From NCBI GenBank assembly GCA_003193925.1, contig PSPG01000001.1, forward strand, positions 124,001 to 188,000: a stretch of DNA of 64,000 nt, read 5' to 3'. The DNA comes from Candidatus Thalassarchaeum betae (GTDB lineage: Archaea > Thermoplasmatota > Poseidoniia > Poseidoniales > Thalassarchaeaceae). Positions 10,138 to 18,391 of the stretch are shown piece after piece (positions within the stretch are counted from its first letter, which is position 1; the number at the start of each line of letters is the position of its first letter). The notes beneath the pieces are model-generated. The model did no database searches. It worked only from the letters and a program-made list of their open reading frames with translations, and was not told where the DNA came from. A program made the position numbers and the translations under genes.

Positions 10138-11550
10138 ATGGAGCCAGACCTCGACGCGCTGCTCCAGCGCAGCGATGAACTCTGGGAGGAATCCATCCTG
10201 CCCAGCTTGTCAGGGTTCATTGAGATACAGGCGCTATCGCCGCTCTTCGAGCCGAACTGGGCCGAGATGGGCGAGCTGGATGCCGCCATCAACTTGTTCT
10301 GCGGCTGGCTCGACGAGCAGACCATATCGGGCATGAGTTATGACGTTCACCGCATCGACGACAAATCTCCCGTCCTTCTCGTTACGATAGAGGGCACAGG
10401 TCCGGGTGAGGCCATCTTCTACTCACACCTCGACAAGCAACCCTCCAAACCTGAGCTTTGGTCCGAAGGCCTCCACCCATTGAAGGCAGTTCGCAGGGAT
10501 CCTTGGCTATACGGCAGGGGTTCAGTCGACGACGGCTATGGGGGATATCTCTGTGTGACATCAATTCGCCTGCTCCAGGAGGCAGGTATTCCGCACCCAC
10601 GGTGCGTTTTCCTCATTGAGACTTGCGAGGAATCTGGCTCATTCGACCTCCCCCCGTACTTGGATGCATTGAGCGAGCAACTCGGTAATCCCGACATGAT
10701 CGTTGTGTTGGACAGTGGCGGCCCTGACTACGACCACGTTTGGATGACAGAAGCTCTCAGAGGGCTGGTCTCGGGGACGCTATCCGTGCGGGTATCACAC
10801 GAGGGCATTCACTCAGGGACCTCAGGCGGCTCGATAGCCTCCTCCTTCAGGATTCAGAGGGTGCTGCTGGACAGGGTCGAGGATTCCACTACTGGAGAGG
10901 TATTAATTCCAGAGATGCACGTCGAGATTGACGCCGGTATTCGTGACAAGGCAGGAGCTCTTGCCGAGGTGGTCGGAAACAGCGTGTGGGATCAACTTCC
11001 CACTGTCGATACTCTAGTACGAGTCGCTGATTCAACCGAGGACATGATCCTCGCGATGAACTGGCAGCCCACCTTGTCCATCATCGGCGCTGACGGCATG
11101 CCACCCGTCCAAATCGCGGGCAACGTCCTGCGAACGAACACTGACCTAAAGCTAAGCTTCAGGATTCCCCCTGGAGTTGATTCCGAGTCGGTTCTTGCAA
11201 AGGCCAAGCAGATCCTTGAGGCGAATCCACCCTACGGGGCCGAGGTCACATTCACCGCGGACTCTTGCGCCGACGGCTTCCACGCTCCGCCCCTAGCGGG
11301 TAATGTCAGCAATGCAATCCACGACGCCTCAATGGCACTCACCGGCTTGCCGCCGCTGGCATCTTGGACAGGTGGTACAATTCCATTCATGGCAATGATG
11401 CAGGGCAAGTATCCGGAAGCCATGTTCCTCTGCACTGGCTCCTCCGGCCCCGGCAACAATGCCCACGGGCCCGACGAGAAACTGCATATCCCATCCTCAA
11501 AGAGGCTCACTGCGGTGCTGTCGGCAACCATAGCCGCGGTTTCAAGATGA
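10138..11550 (+). CDS. M20 family metallopeptidase (dipeptidase-like)
   Basis: Zinc-dependent peptidase or amidohydrolase of the M20 family, about 470 residues. The metal and catalytic signatures are present in order: 'YSHLDKQP' (first His-x-Asp, near residue 95), 'YGRGSVDDGYGG' (bridging Asp), 'ETCEESGS' (general base Glu and metal Glu) and 'SHEGIHSGTSGG', the dimerisation-domain histidine region. The sequence resembles carnosinase-like cytosolic dipeptidases. No signal peptide is seen. The ORF track opens at 10042, inside the helicase gene, but ATG 10138 begins the natural N-terminus 'MEPDLDALLQRSDELW' and leaves only 44 bases after the helicase stop. Peptide substrates are likely, since exported peptidases are encoded elsewhere in the window, but the true substrate is unknown. 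Confidence 0.85.
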   Translation: MEPDLDALLQRSDELWEESILPSLSGFIEIQALSPLFEPNWAEMGELDAAINLFCGWLDEQTISGMSYDVHRIDDKSPVLLVTIEGTGPGEAIFYSHLDKQPSKPELWSEGLHPLKAVRRDPWLYGRGSVDDGYGGYLCVTSIRLLQEAGIPHPRCVFLIETCEESGSFDLPPYLDALSEQLGNPDMIVVLDSGGPDYDHVWMTEALRGLVSGTLSVRVSHEGIHSGTSGGSIASSFRIQRVLLDRVEDSTTGEVLIPEMHVEIDAGIRDKAGALAEVVGNSVWDQLPTVDTLVRVADSTEDMILAMNWQPTLSIIGADGMPPVQIAGNVLRTNTDLKLSFRIPPGVDSESVLAKAKQILEANPPYGAEVTFTADSCADGFHAPPLAGNVSNAIHDASMALTGLPPLASWTGGTIPFMAMMQGKYPEAMFLCTGSSGPGNNAHGPDEKLHIPSSKRLTAVLSATIAAVSR

Positions 11551-11632
11551 CGCCGGCTAACCCCGCGCTGGCATGAGAAAGACTCCGCCGAGGTTAAAGC
11601 AGATGCACCGGTCGAGCCCCTTGAGGGCTCGT

Positions 11633-12271
11633 ATGAGTGAAGATGAGGAAGGCACCATCACGCCTGAGCTCCGTATCAGCCAACTCGAGGAGAGGCTGAC
11701 CGAGGAGACCGACCGCCTGGAGAAGCTGTACGTCGCTTACAAGAAGGCCGAGCAGGAGCTCGAGGAGAGGAACGCGATTATCGAAGTCCTCGAGAAGGAG
11801 GCCATAGACAAGGAGATCGACAAGGAGGGACTGGAGTCCCTGCTCTCGAACAAGGAAGCGATAATCCACGACATCGAGATTGAGGGCGCCAAGACGGCCA
11901 AGCGTGTCGAGCACCTAGAGCCCGAACTCGAGAAGATGGAGGAGATGTACACTCGCGAATCAGCCCGCCTCGGACGCGTCTTCGAGGTCGCCGAGGAGCT
12001 GGACGAGGCCAATCGCGTCGCCAACGCCGAATTGGGCGCCCGCGACGACTGGTACGTCCAGCACATGCAAGTCTTCGAGCAACTCAACGAAGCGATCCAG
12101 ACCCGCTACTCTATGATTGACCGAGCAGTCGAAGCCGCAAAGGAACTGCTCGCCAAGCAGGACACCTTCAAGGAGCGCATGGAAGAGGCGCTCGAGTCGG
12201 TCAAGGAAACGGCCGAGGACCTCATCGATGGCGATGACGACGAGGAAGAGAGCGACCAGGACGAGTCCTGA
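11633..12271 (+). CDS. Acidic coiled-coil protein of unknown function
   Basis: About 212 residues, almost wholly charged and helical. Long heptad-like stretches such as 'RISQLEERLTEETDRLEKLY' and 'KAEQELEERNAIIEVLEKEA' predict an extended coiled coil over most of its length, and the tail 'DGDDDEEESDQDES' is strongly acidic. No transmembrane segment, cysteine motif or nucleotide-binding site is visible. The ORF track starts at 11573, but the ATG at 11633 ('MSEDEEG') is the likelier start because the preceding residues are basic and unlike the rest. It converges on the hexapeptide transferase gene with its stop directly abutting. No family was recognised; a structural or scaffolding role is only a guess. 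Confidence 0.65.
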   Translation: MSEDEEGTITPELRISQLEERLTEETDRLEKLYVAYKKAEQELEERNAIIEVLEKEAIDKEIDKEGLESLLSNKEAIIHDIEIEGAKTAKRVEHLEPELEKMEEMYTRESARLGRVFEVAEELDEANRVANAELGARDDWYVQHMQVFEQLNEAIQTRYSMIDRAVEAAKELLAKQDTFKERMEEALESVKETAEDLIDGDDDEEESDQDES

Positions 12272-12991
12272 TTACTCCGGTTTGGTCCCATCAGCCAATC
12301 TGATGCACCTCGCGGGTACCCCACCCCATACTTCACCCACTGGGATGTTGGTCCACTTCGGGACGACCGCCCTCGAGGCCACAACCGCGCCCTCGCCGAT
12401 CACGCAACCGGGCTGCACGATGCTTCCTGTGCCGAGCAGGGCGTTGTCCCCCACTCGAACCGGCGAGAGCACCAACTCGCCTTTCTCCGTGAGGTGGGCA
12501 TTGATGGTCGCATGTCCTCCCATCACTACCCCAGCTCCTAGTGTCACCATCCCTGCATCGTTGATGTTGTCCGTGTTGAGTTGCGCTCCCTTGCCGATCT
12601 TGGCTCCCATCAGCCGGTAGTAGGTGTTGCCGAGGAACGAGGGCACTATGACCCACAGGAAAAGCAGGGCCGACCTGTGGAATATCATCGACCAGGCCCA
12701 CCGGATGGTGGTGAAGGACTCGATAGGTACCCTGCCCTCCTCGAGCCTAGGTCTCGACAGACCTCCTAGGAAGCCGCAGAGAAGGACCATGCAGATTCCC
12801 CAACAGAGGTAGCCCAAACCGAGTCCGACACCCGTCCCGACTGCTTCCAGCAGCAGGCCCTCACCGACGACACGACTCCTGATTTCCATCACGATGAGGT
12901 AGCCGGGAGCAGCCGATATCCCCCATATGACGGCGATGAACAGCATCACTACGACTGACAGGACGTTCTGAATCAGGTGGAAACCCCTCAT
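12272..12991 (-). CDS. Membrane protein with hexapeptide-repeat (left-handed beta-helix) domain
   Basis: 239 residues. The N-terminal half has about four hydrophobic segments ('VLSVVVMLFIAVIWGISAAPGYLIV', 'GVGLGLGYLCWGICMVLLCGFLGG' and others). The C-terminal half carries hexapeptide repeats with the expected spacing: 'AGMVTLGAGVVMGGHATINAH', 'RVGDNALLGTGSIVQPG' and 'VIGEGAVVASRAVVP', then 'VWGGVPARCI', a common end of acyltransferase-type beta-helix domains. This layout is found in membrane-bound acyl- or acetyltransferases that modify surface polysaccharides or lipids, and in the Pls-type terminal domains of peptide synthetases. The start ATG overlaps an alternative start of the divergent radical SAM gene. 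The acceptor is unknown. Note the convergent abutting stop with the coiled-coil gene. Confidence 0.75.
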   Translation of the reverse strand: MRGFHLIQNVLSVVVMLFIAVIWGISAAPGYLIVMEIRSRVVGEGLLLEAVGTGVGLGLGYLCWGICMVLLCGFLGGLSRPRLEEGRVPIESFTTIRWAWSMIFHRSALLFLWVIVPSFLGNTYYRLMGAKIGKGAQLNTDNINDAGMVTLGAGVVMGGHATINAHLTEKGELVLSPVRVGDNALLGTGSIVQPGCVIGEGAVVASRAVVPKWTNIPVGEVWGGVPARCIRLADGTKPE

Positions 12992-13079
12992 GTCACCGCT
13001 GCCTGCGCCTCAGACACCTGACTTCCCCCTAAAGCATCGTCTACGGCATCCTCAAGGCGTCGCCAGCAGCGGCACGCTC

Positions 13080-14213
13080 ATGGCACAGGCCTCGGGCATG
13101 CTGGGCGACGGCTCGAAGTCCGTCAAGGTCCACCACCTGGTCAAGGCCCCGGAGAACACCGCCGACTCGGTTCGGAAACGCGAGTCATGGGACGCGACCG
13201 AGCCCGCGACTGTCTACAAGACTCCCGAGGTGCTGCCTGACGGGACGCCGTGCACCGCGGCCACGGTGATCTTCCGAACCCGCGGTTGCGTATGGTGGTG
13301 GAAGTCCGGATGCACCTTCTGCGGATACTTCAACGACGTGCGTGACGATGTGACCGCCGACGACCTGTTCGCCCAATGGGAGGAGGCGAAGCGGAGACTC
13401 GATGACTTCGAGGGCTGCAGCATGGTCAAGGTGTACACCTCCGGTACCTTCTTCGAGGACCGGGAGAATCCACCTGAGTGGCAGGAAGCCATCCTCAGGG
13501 AGACCCACGAGCGTGGACTTCACCTGGTAATCGAGGCGCAGGCGCAGTTGTGCACTCCAGAGAAGCTGGCTTGGGTGGCCGAGCGCCATCCGGGCTGCAC
13601 GGTGGCGGTAGGCTTGGAGGCCTATGACGACGCAGTGCTTCGATTCCACGTCAACAAGGGCTTCTCCACGAAGCAGTGGCACCGCTCCGTCGACATGCTG
13701 AGGGATAACGGGCTGCGAGTCAAGACCTACCTCCTGTTCAAGCCCCCCTTCATGTCCGAGGGCGACGCACTCGAACTCACCAGCAGGTGGATCAGTCAGG
13801 TCGCACCCCTCTCGGACGATGTCTCGGTCAATCCGATGAACATCCAGAAGCGGACCATCGTCGAGCGCCTATTCCGCAACCGCGAGTACCGCCCGCCTTG
13901 GCTGTGGTCGCTGGTCGAGATGATGGAGCGGGTCCACGACGACATTTCGGAGGCGCAGACCCGTATCATAGTTCACCCAACTGCGGCGGGCCGGATCAGG
14001 GGAGCTCACAACTGCGGAGCCTGCGACGCAGAAGTGGTCGCAGCCATCGAGCGATACTCAGTGTCAGGCGACACCCGCGAATTCGCAGACTTGGACTGCG
14101 ATTGCAAGAGGGTCTGGAGGGCCGAGGTAGACAACGACCTGAGCCTGCCGGCGCCTCTGGGCACTGGGGTCGACAGACGAGGCGCCCCCGTCGACCTCGC
14201 CCGCGCACCTTAG
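13080..14213 (+). CDS. Radical SAM protein, archaeosine synthase component RaSEA family
   Basis: About 377 residues. The cluster-binding motif is 'RTRGCVWWWKSGCTFCGYFND', a CX7CX2C arrangement typical of the TIGR01210 family and not the common CX3CX2C. Nearby 'SGTFFED' and 'LVIEAQAQLCTPEKL' are further family-like segments. Members act with the ArcS transglycosylase-like enzyme to convert preQ0-lysine at position 15 of tRNA to archaeosine; that is known of the family, not shown here. C-terminal 'NCGACDAEVV' and 'DLDCDC' supply extra cysteines. The ORF begins at 12990 but ATG 13080 is preferred because it leaves about 90 bases for divergent promoters, including 'CCTAAAGCATCG'. A hairpin follows directly after the stop. 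No archaeosine partner gene is in the window. Confidence 0.8.
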   Translation: MAQASGMLGDGSKSVKVHHLVKAPENTADSVRKRESWDATEPATVYKTPEVLPDGTPCTAATVIFRTRGCVWWWKSGCTFCGYFNDVRDDVTADDLFAQWEEAKRRLDDFEGCSMVKVYTSGTFFEDRENPPEWQEAILRETHERGLHLVIEAQAQLCTPEKLAWVAERHPGCTVAVGLEAYDDAVLRFHVNKGFSTKQWHRSVDMLRDNGLRVKTYLLFKPPFMSEGDALELTSRWISQVAPLSDDVSVNPMNIQKRTIVERLFRNREYRPPWLWSLVEMMERVHDDISEAQTRIIVHPTAAGRIRGAHNCGACDAEVVAAIERYSVSGDTREFADLDCDCKRVWRAEVDNDLSLPAPLGTGVDRRGAPVDLARAP

Positions 14214-14214
14214 C

Positions 14215-14235
14215 GCGAGGGACTGCGTCCCTCGC
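14215..14235 (+). terminator. Perfect hairpin after the radical SAM gene
   Basis: The inverted repeat GCGAGGGA-CTGCG-TCCCTCGC (8 bp stem, 5 nt loop) begins two bases after the stop codon. No long T-run follows, so it may be a transcript-end stabiliser instead of an intrinsic terminator. It is followed by a TATA-like CTTAAGGGG for the next gene. Confidence 0.4.
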
Positions 14236-14239
14236 CCAA

Positions 14240-14250
14240 TGCTTAAGGGG
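14240..14250 (+). promoter_or_regulatory. TATA-like element for the small membrane protein / oxidase-like operon
   Basis: The string GCTTAAGGGG lies about 55 bases upstream of the ATG at 14302, directly after the hairpin that ends the previous gene. The same TTAA core followed by G-rich bases appears before secE and L21e in this window. Confidence 0.3.
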
Positions 14251-14301
14251 CAATCTCCGGTGGTAGCGCCATTCCCATTGGGTCACGGGCGAGGGACGAA
14301 G

Positions 14302-14580
14302 ATGTCTGATGACGGCTCCGAAGCGATAGGCGAGTTCCTGCAGGGGGAGCATGAGCCTGCGTCATCCTGGATCGTTCTGGCTTTCGGGCTGGTCACAGCA
14401 CTGGTATTGCTGGTTCTCCACAGCATCCTCTACCCGGGACGGGAGTTGCCGGTGATAGCCGAGATCCTCCCTGTATTCGAGGGCGTATTCGACTCCGGAA
14501 TCTGGTTCTTCATCCTAGGAGTCATGCTGGGGGGGTTCGCGATAATCGCCACCATGCTGACGGAGGCCACCAGCGAGTGA
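14302..14580 (+). CDS. Small two-helix membrane protein upstream of oxidase-like protein
   Basis: About 92 residues with a short acidic N-terminus ('MSDDGSEAIGEFLQGEHEPASS') and two hydrophobic segments, 'WIVLAFGLVTALVLLVLHSILY' and 'GIWFFILGVMLGGFAIIATML'. The start is ATG 14302, close behind 'GAGGGACGAAG', which can act as a ribosome binding site; the longer ORF from 14239 is less likely. It ends nine bases before the oxidase-like gene and is probably co-transcribed and co-translated with it. It may be a small accessory subunit of that protein, as small helical subunits are common in heme-copper oxidases, but no family was recognised and this is inference. Confidence 0.6.
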   Translation: MSDDGSEAIGEFLQGEHEPASSWIVLAFGLVTALVLLVLHSILYPGRELPVIAEILPVFEGVFDSGIWFFILGVMLGGFAIIATMLTEATSE

Positions 14581-14589
14581 GGGATTCCC

Positions 14590-16254
14590 ATGGATGAGGT
14601 TCTCACAACCATGGCCGTCTTCTGGGCCCTCATGCTCCTGACTTACTTCCTGATGCAGAACGGCCTGTCGATATTCAATGACGTCGCCAAGAGCATGGGG
14701 ATGTTCATGCTCGAGAAGGCGCTGGGGCCGGCAATCGACCTCGTCGAGGGAAGGCCCGGCTCCGCCTCGAAGGCCTGGTTCATGCAGGGCCTGCTTTGGC
14801 TGTTGGCGGCATCCACGTTGACCTTTGAGGGACTCTGGTTGATGCATGAACCGGCGGCCCTGCACAGTCTGTCCGCCTGGGGCTACAACCCCACTTCCGA
14901 CTCCCTCCTGTACGCCGGCAACTACGCCGTTCTCTATGGCGGCATCGGGATGCTCCTGATAGGCGCCGGTCTGCATATACTACCGCGACTAGCCCGAACC
15001 GAGCTTGCCAGCGAGAAGAACGCGGTACTGGTCTCCTTCCTTTGGACCCTCTCCGTGATGGTCTTGGTGATTGGTGCACACGACTCCGTGATACTCGGTG
15101 TGAACATCATATTCCTAGGCACGGCGATGCACGTACTCGCATTCTCCGCCGTGGTCATCAACCAGCTTCTGACTGTCTCCAAGCGCCAAGGCGCACTCGC
15201 GATTCCGGGATGGCTGATCATCTTCGGACTGCTGGCAGATCCAGTCGCGACGGCTGCGACGTTCATCTCGGGCTCTATCGAGACCGGTGTGGGCCAGTGG
15301 CTGCTCGGCCACATGGTCGGCGGCACCTTCTTCTTCGCCTCGGCTGCGGGAGTAGCACTCTACGCCGCGTCCAGCGCAACCGGCAACCCGCTGTGGTCCA
15401 AATCGCTCGCAGCAGCGGTCCTGGTCGGGTCAATGGCCACCATCAATCCGATGGGGGAGATCGACGGCAGGATGGCCGCGGACATGCTCGGGCTGAGTCT
15501 CGGGGACTTTCAGTTCACCACTGAGGACAATCTGGTCGCCGCCTTCCTGATGGCTCTGGCGACCATACCAATCATGGCCTTGGCGGCCAATGTCCTCATC
15601 ACGTTGAGAGGCGGCGATGCCTTCGTCGAGAATCCTGACTCCGCAGGCACTGCGGAACTGAATCTGGGAGCCTCCATGCTGCTGCCTCTCGCCATAGGCT
15701 CCATGTTCATCCAGTCGGATGCGTTCGCGGCGTCCCCAGAACTCTCCGGACTCGCTCCCTCTCTGATGCTGATAGGGATCTGGTTGGTCTTCGTGCCGAT
15801 CTCGCTCGGCGCTGCTCTGCACCTGTTCCCCGCCGTCACCGGCCGGCATCTGCTATCTCGCAATCGCGCCCGATGGGCCTTCTGGATGATGGGAGGCGGG
15901 GCTTTCCTCGGCCTGACGGTGACGATGATGGCCGATATGATTGACATGGCGCTGATAGAGGCGACTGTCGGGGATCCGAGTTCTCTGGCCGGTGAGCTCC
16001 GAGTGGTCGGCGCGGTACTCTTCTACGGCACCGTCGTCGGCGCAGTGCTGCATACTCTCAACGCCGTCAGCGGTCTGTTCCGTGGAACCAGGGTGGACTC
16101 TGAGAGGGAGACCTCCAGCAGCCTCTCGCCGGAGTCGTACTCGCTCGCCTCCCCTACTTCTGTGCGCAGGATTCTAGCCAGCGGAGCGAACCTGGAAACA
16201 ACAGTGGTACCCGTCGGGGAGAGCGATGATGCCGGTAGCGCCACAGAACTATGA
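14590..16254 (+). CDS. Divergent heme-copper-oxidase-like polytopic membrane protein
   Basis: 554 residues with about 12 hydrophobic segments. Several loops match the pattern of heme-copper oxidase subunit I of the NorB/CcoN type: 'IGAGLHILPRLARTELAS', 'LLGHMVGGTFFFASAAGVALY' followed by 'GNPLWSKSLA', and 'LGAALHLFPAVTGRHLLSRN' followed by a tryptophan-rich helix. The segment 'IGAHDSVILGVNIIFLGTAMH' could be the copper-ligand helix 6. However, the adjacent His-His pair expected on helix 7 is not visible, so the binuclear centre is probably absent or altered. The C-terminal 65 residues are hydrophilic and Ser/Thr-rich. It is preceded by a small two-helix protein. Heme binding, electron donor and activity are all unproven; a homologous but non-oxidase function is possible. 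Confidence 0.55.
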   Translation: MDEVLTTMAVFWALMLLTYFLMQNGLSIFNDVAKSMGMFMLEKALGPAIDLVEGRPGSASKAWFMQGLLWLLAASTLTFEGLWLMHEPAALHSLSAWGYNPTSDSLLYAGNYAVLYGGIGMLLIGAGLHILPRLARTELASEKNAVLVSFLWTLSVMVLVIGAHDSVILGVNIIFLGTAMHVLAFSAVVINQLLTVSKRQGALAIPGWLIIFGLLADPVATAATFISGSIETGVGQWLLGHMVGGTFFFASAAGVALYAASSATGNPLWSKSLAAAVLVGSMATINPMGEIDGRMAADMLGLSLGDFQFTTEDNLVAAFLMALATIPIMALAANVLITLRGGDAFVENPDSAGTAELNLGASMLLPLAIGSMFIQSDAFAASPELSGLAPSLMLIGIWLVFVPISLGAALHLFPAVTGRHLLSRNRARWAFWMMGGGAFLGLTVTMMADMIDMALIEATVGDPSSLAGELRVVGAVLFYGTVVGAVLHTLNAVSGLFRGTRVDSERETSSSLSPESYSLASPTSVRRILASGANLETTVVPVGESDDAGSATEL

Positions 16255-16314
16255 GCAGCCGTAGCCGACCGTCACCTTGAGAGCGAGTGCCCCGGTTCAC
16301 TCAGGGGGGATGCC

Positions 16315-17601
16315 ATGCGAATAGGGCTGGTCGGCAAGCCGAACGTGGGCAAGTCTACCACGTTCTCCGCGCTGACGGAGACACCGGTCGATATCGCCAA
16401 CTACCCGTTCACGACCATCGAGCCAAACGTCGGGGTGGCTTGGCTGCCTCTCCCCTCGCCCTGCGCCTGCGCCGAGTTGCGCAGACGCAAGGAGGCGGCC
16501 GGACGACTGGAGCCATATTCGGACGACGACCCTCGAAGGGGCAGCATCTGCATTCCCAACTCGGGCTCCTGCACCGCTCACCGGCGGCTCGTCCCGGTGA
16601 CTATCGTCGATGTCGCGGGGTTGGTCCCGGGTGCGCACGAGGGTAGAGGCAGGGGGAATCAGTTCCTCACGGACCTGGCCCGCTGCGACGCCCTGATCCA
16701 GGTCGTGGACATCTCGGGGTCGACCGATATAGACGGCAATCCCGTCGGTAGCGGCGGCTCGGACCCGATCGAGGAGCACAAGTTCCTCGTCGAGGAGCTG
16801 GAGGCTTGGATCGTCGGCATCCTGAGCGTAGGCTGGAAGCGCGGGGCGAGACGGGTGCAGGCCGAAGGCGACCGGGCTCTGATGGAATACGTCGTCGACC
16901 AGCTCACTGGCATAGGGGCCACCGAGCAGCATGTCTCGGCCGGCTTCAACGCGGTTCGCTCAAAGCACCCTGATTCCGGGGTCCCGTGGAGTTGGGGCGA
17001 TGCGGAACTCACTGCAATGGCATCGGCTATCCGATTCGAGTTGTTCCCTATCTCCATCGCTGCGAACAAGGCCGACAGAGCCCACTCTGGCTCATGGGCG
17101 CCCCTGTCGGAGATGATCACCAGAGAGGGAGGCATCCTCCTGCCTACCAGTGCCGAGGCCGAACTGGCTCTGAGCAGGGCCTCACAAGCCGGACTGATCG
17201 AGCACAGTCCCGGCGAGCCTACATTCGAAATCACGCCGGAGGGTGAGGAGAAGCTCTCGCAAGCACAGAGGAGAGCGCTCTCCTCGATAGCGGAGTCACT
17301 CGGCTCGTGGGAGGGCGGCGGCCTTTTTGGCCTGCTCTCTCAAGTTGTATTCGGGACACTGAGCCGCAGAGTAGCCTATCCGGTTCAGGACGAGACACAT
17401 TGGGTGGACGGCGAGGGCAACATGCTCCCAGACGCGCTCCTCGTGCCACAGGGAACAACTGCGAAGGGACTGGCCTACGCTGTCCACACCGACCTCGGTG
17501 ACGGCTTCATCCGCGCGGTCGACGCCCGTAGTTCGAGAGTCATCGGAGCAGAACACGAAATCCAGAACGGCGATGTCATCAGCATCTACGCCAAGACGTG
17601 A
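16315..17601 (+). CDS. ychF: YchF/OLA1-type GTP-binding ATPase with TGS domain
   Basis: 428 residues. G1 'GLVGKPNVGKSTTFSAL' opens the protein, followed by 'ANYPFTTIEPNVGVAW' (switch I region), 'VDVAGLVPGAHEGRGRGNQFL' (G3 and the switch II hallmark of YchF) and a base-specificity segment 'SIAANKADRA', a plain NK.D motif. The C-terminal 70 residues, 'DALLVPQGTTAKGLAYAVHT' to 'NGDVISIYAKT', are a TGS domain. The protein is likely ribosome-associated, like other Obg-family members. The start ATG follows an excellent GGGGGG-rich ribosome site. The 'GSICIPNSGSCTAHR' region is archaeal in type and contains cysteines. The gene ends flush against the convergent membrane-anchored protein gene. Confidence 0.9.
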   Translation: MRIGLVGKPNVGKSTTFSALTETPVDIANYPFTTIEPNVGVAWLPLPSPCACAELRRRKEAAGRLEPYSDDDPRRGSICIPNSGSCTAHRRLVPVTIVDVAGLVPGAHEGRGRGNQFLTDLARCDALIQVVDISGSTDIDGNPVGSGGSDPIEEHKFLVEELEAWIVGILSVGWKRGARRVQAEGDRALMEYVVDQLTGIGATEQHVSAGFNAVRSKHPDSGVPWSWGDAELTAMASAIRFELFPISIAANKADRAHSGSWAPLSEMITREGGILLPTSAEAELALSRASQAGLIEHSPGEPTFEITPEGEEKLSQAQRRALSSIAESLGSWEGGGLFGLLSQVVFGTLSRRVAYPVQDETHWVDGEGNMLPDALLVPQGTTAKGLAYAVHTDLGDGFIRAVDARSSRVIGAEHEIQNGDVISIYAKT

Positions 17602-18279
17602 TCAGGTCTCGACCTCGACGACCGGCTCCAGCACGAGCTCGTAAGTCATCGCCGTCCAAGTGATGTCGTACTCCTCGTCGGAATCGACGATGGAGCCCAC
17701 AGGACCGGGCAGCGCGTTGATGTCAGCAGTGATGGTTGCAGCCCATGTCCCCTCTCCGAACCCACCGTCGTTCCACAGCGAACGGAGCTCCCCCTCGCTC
17801 ATGTTCTCGACAGTTATGTTCTGGCCTGTGTAGTTGTGAGTCACGTCCCACCTCATCGTGAAGCCGGAGTCGCCCCCCGAGCACGGACCGCTCGCCTCTT
17901 GGTCCTCGAACTCCCCCTCCGCCCCACTGACATCGCTGCTCCCATCGGCGCTGTCGGTGAACCCGGGTCCGGGGTCGTCGTTGTCGTTGCAGTCGACATC
18001 CAGCTCGATGTAGCCGATGTCGAGCTCGGTCGTCACGTCGAAGTAGGTGTCATGTGTGTCACCGTCACCGAGCACCTGGTGCTCCTCCATGATGATAGGA
18101 GTCTCGGAGAAGCTGACCGTCCACTTGCCAGACGGACCTGAGGAGCCGCCGCTCATCAGGTCGTCGTCGATCAATGACGGCATAATCTGGAAATAGACCG
18201 GGAAAGCAATCAGGAAAGCAACGCTGATGCTCAGAATGCGTATCTTGCGAGGGGTGTTGACAAGGTCCTCGAAGTCCAT
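17602..18279 (-). CDS. Membrane-anchored extracellular acidic protein, unknown
   Basis: 225 residues. One N-terminal transmembrane segment ('ILSISVAFLIAFPVYFQIMPSL') is followed by an acidic, beta-rich outside region ending in 'TWTAMTYELVLEPVVEVET'. It contains few cysteines ('VDCNDND', 'SGPCSGGDSG') and possible N-glycosylation sequons ('NYT', 'NIT', 'NMS'). No family was recognised. The short cytoplasmic N-terminus ('MDFEDLVNTPRKIR') and single anchor suggest a type II membrane protein facing outside. It is separated from the upstream lipoprotein gene by about 110 bases in the same orientation. Function unknown. Confidence 0.6.
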   Translation of the reverse strand: MDFEDLVNTPRKIRILSISVAFLIAFPVYFQIMPSLIDDDLMSGGSSGPSGKWTVSFSETPIIMEEHQVLGDGDTHDTYFDVTTELDIGYIELDVDCNDNDDPGPGFTDSADGSSDVSGAEGEFEDQEASGPCSGGDSGFTMRWDVTHNYTGQNITVENMSEGELRSLWNDGGFGEGTWAATITADINALPGPVGSIVDSDEEYDITWTAMTYELVLEPVVEVET

Positions 18280-18391
18280 TGCTGTCCCGTTTCGCGGTCA
18301 TCACCCTCCCTATCAAACACTCTCATTCTGCGATTGCGACAGATTCGTTCACGAACCCCCGGTACAACAGTCGGCTGTAAGCGGCTTCGAC

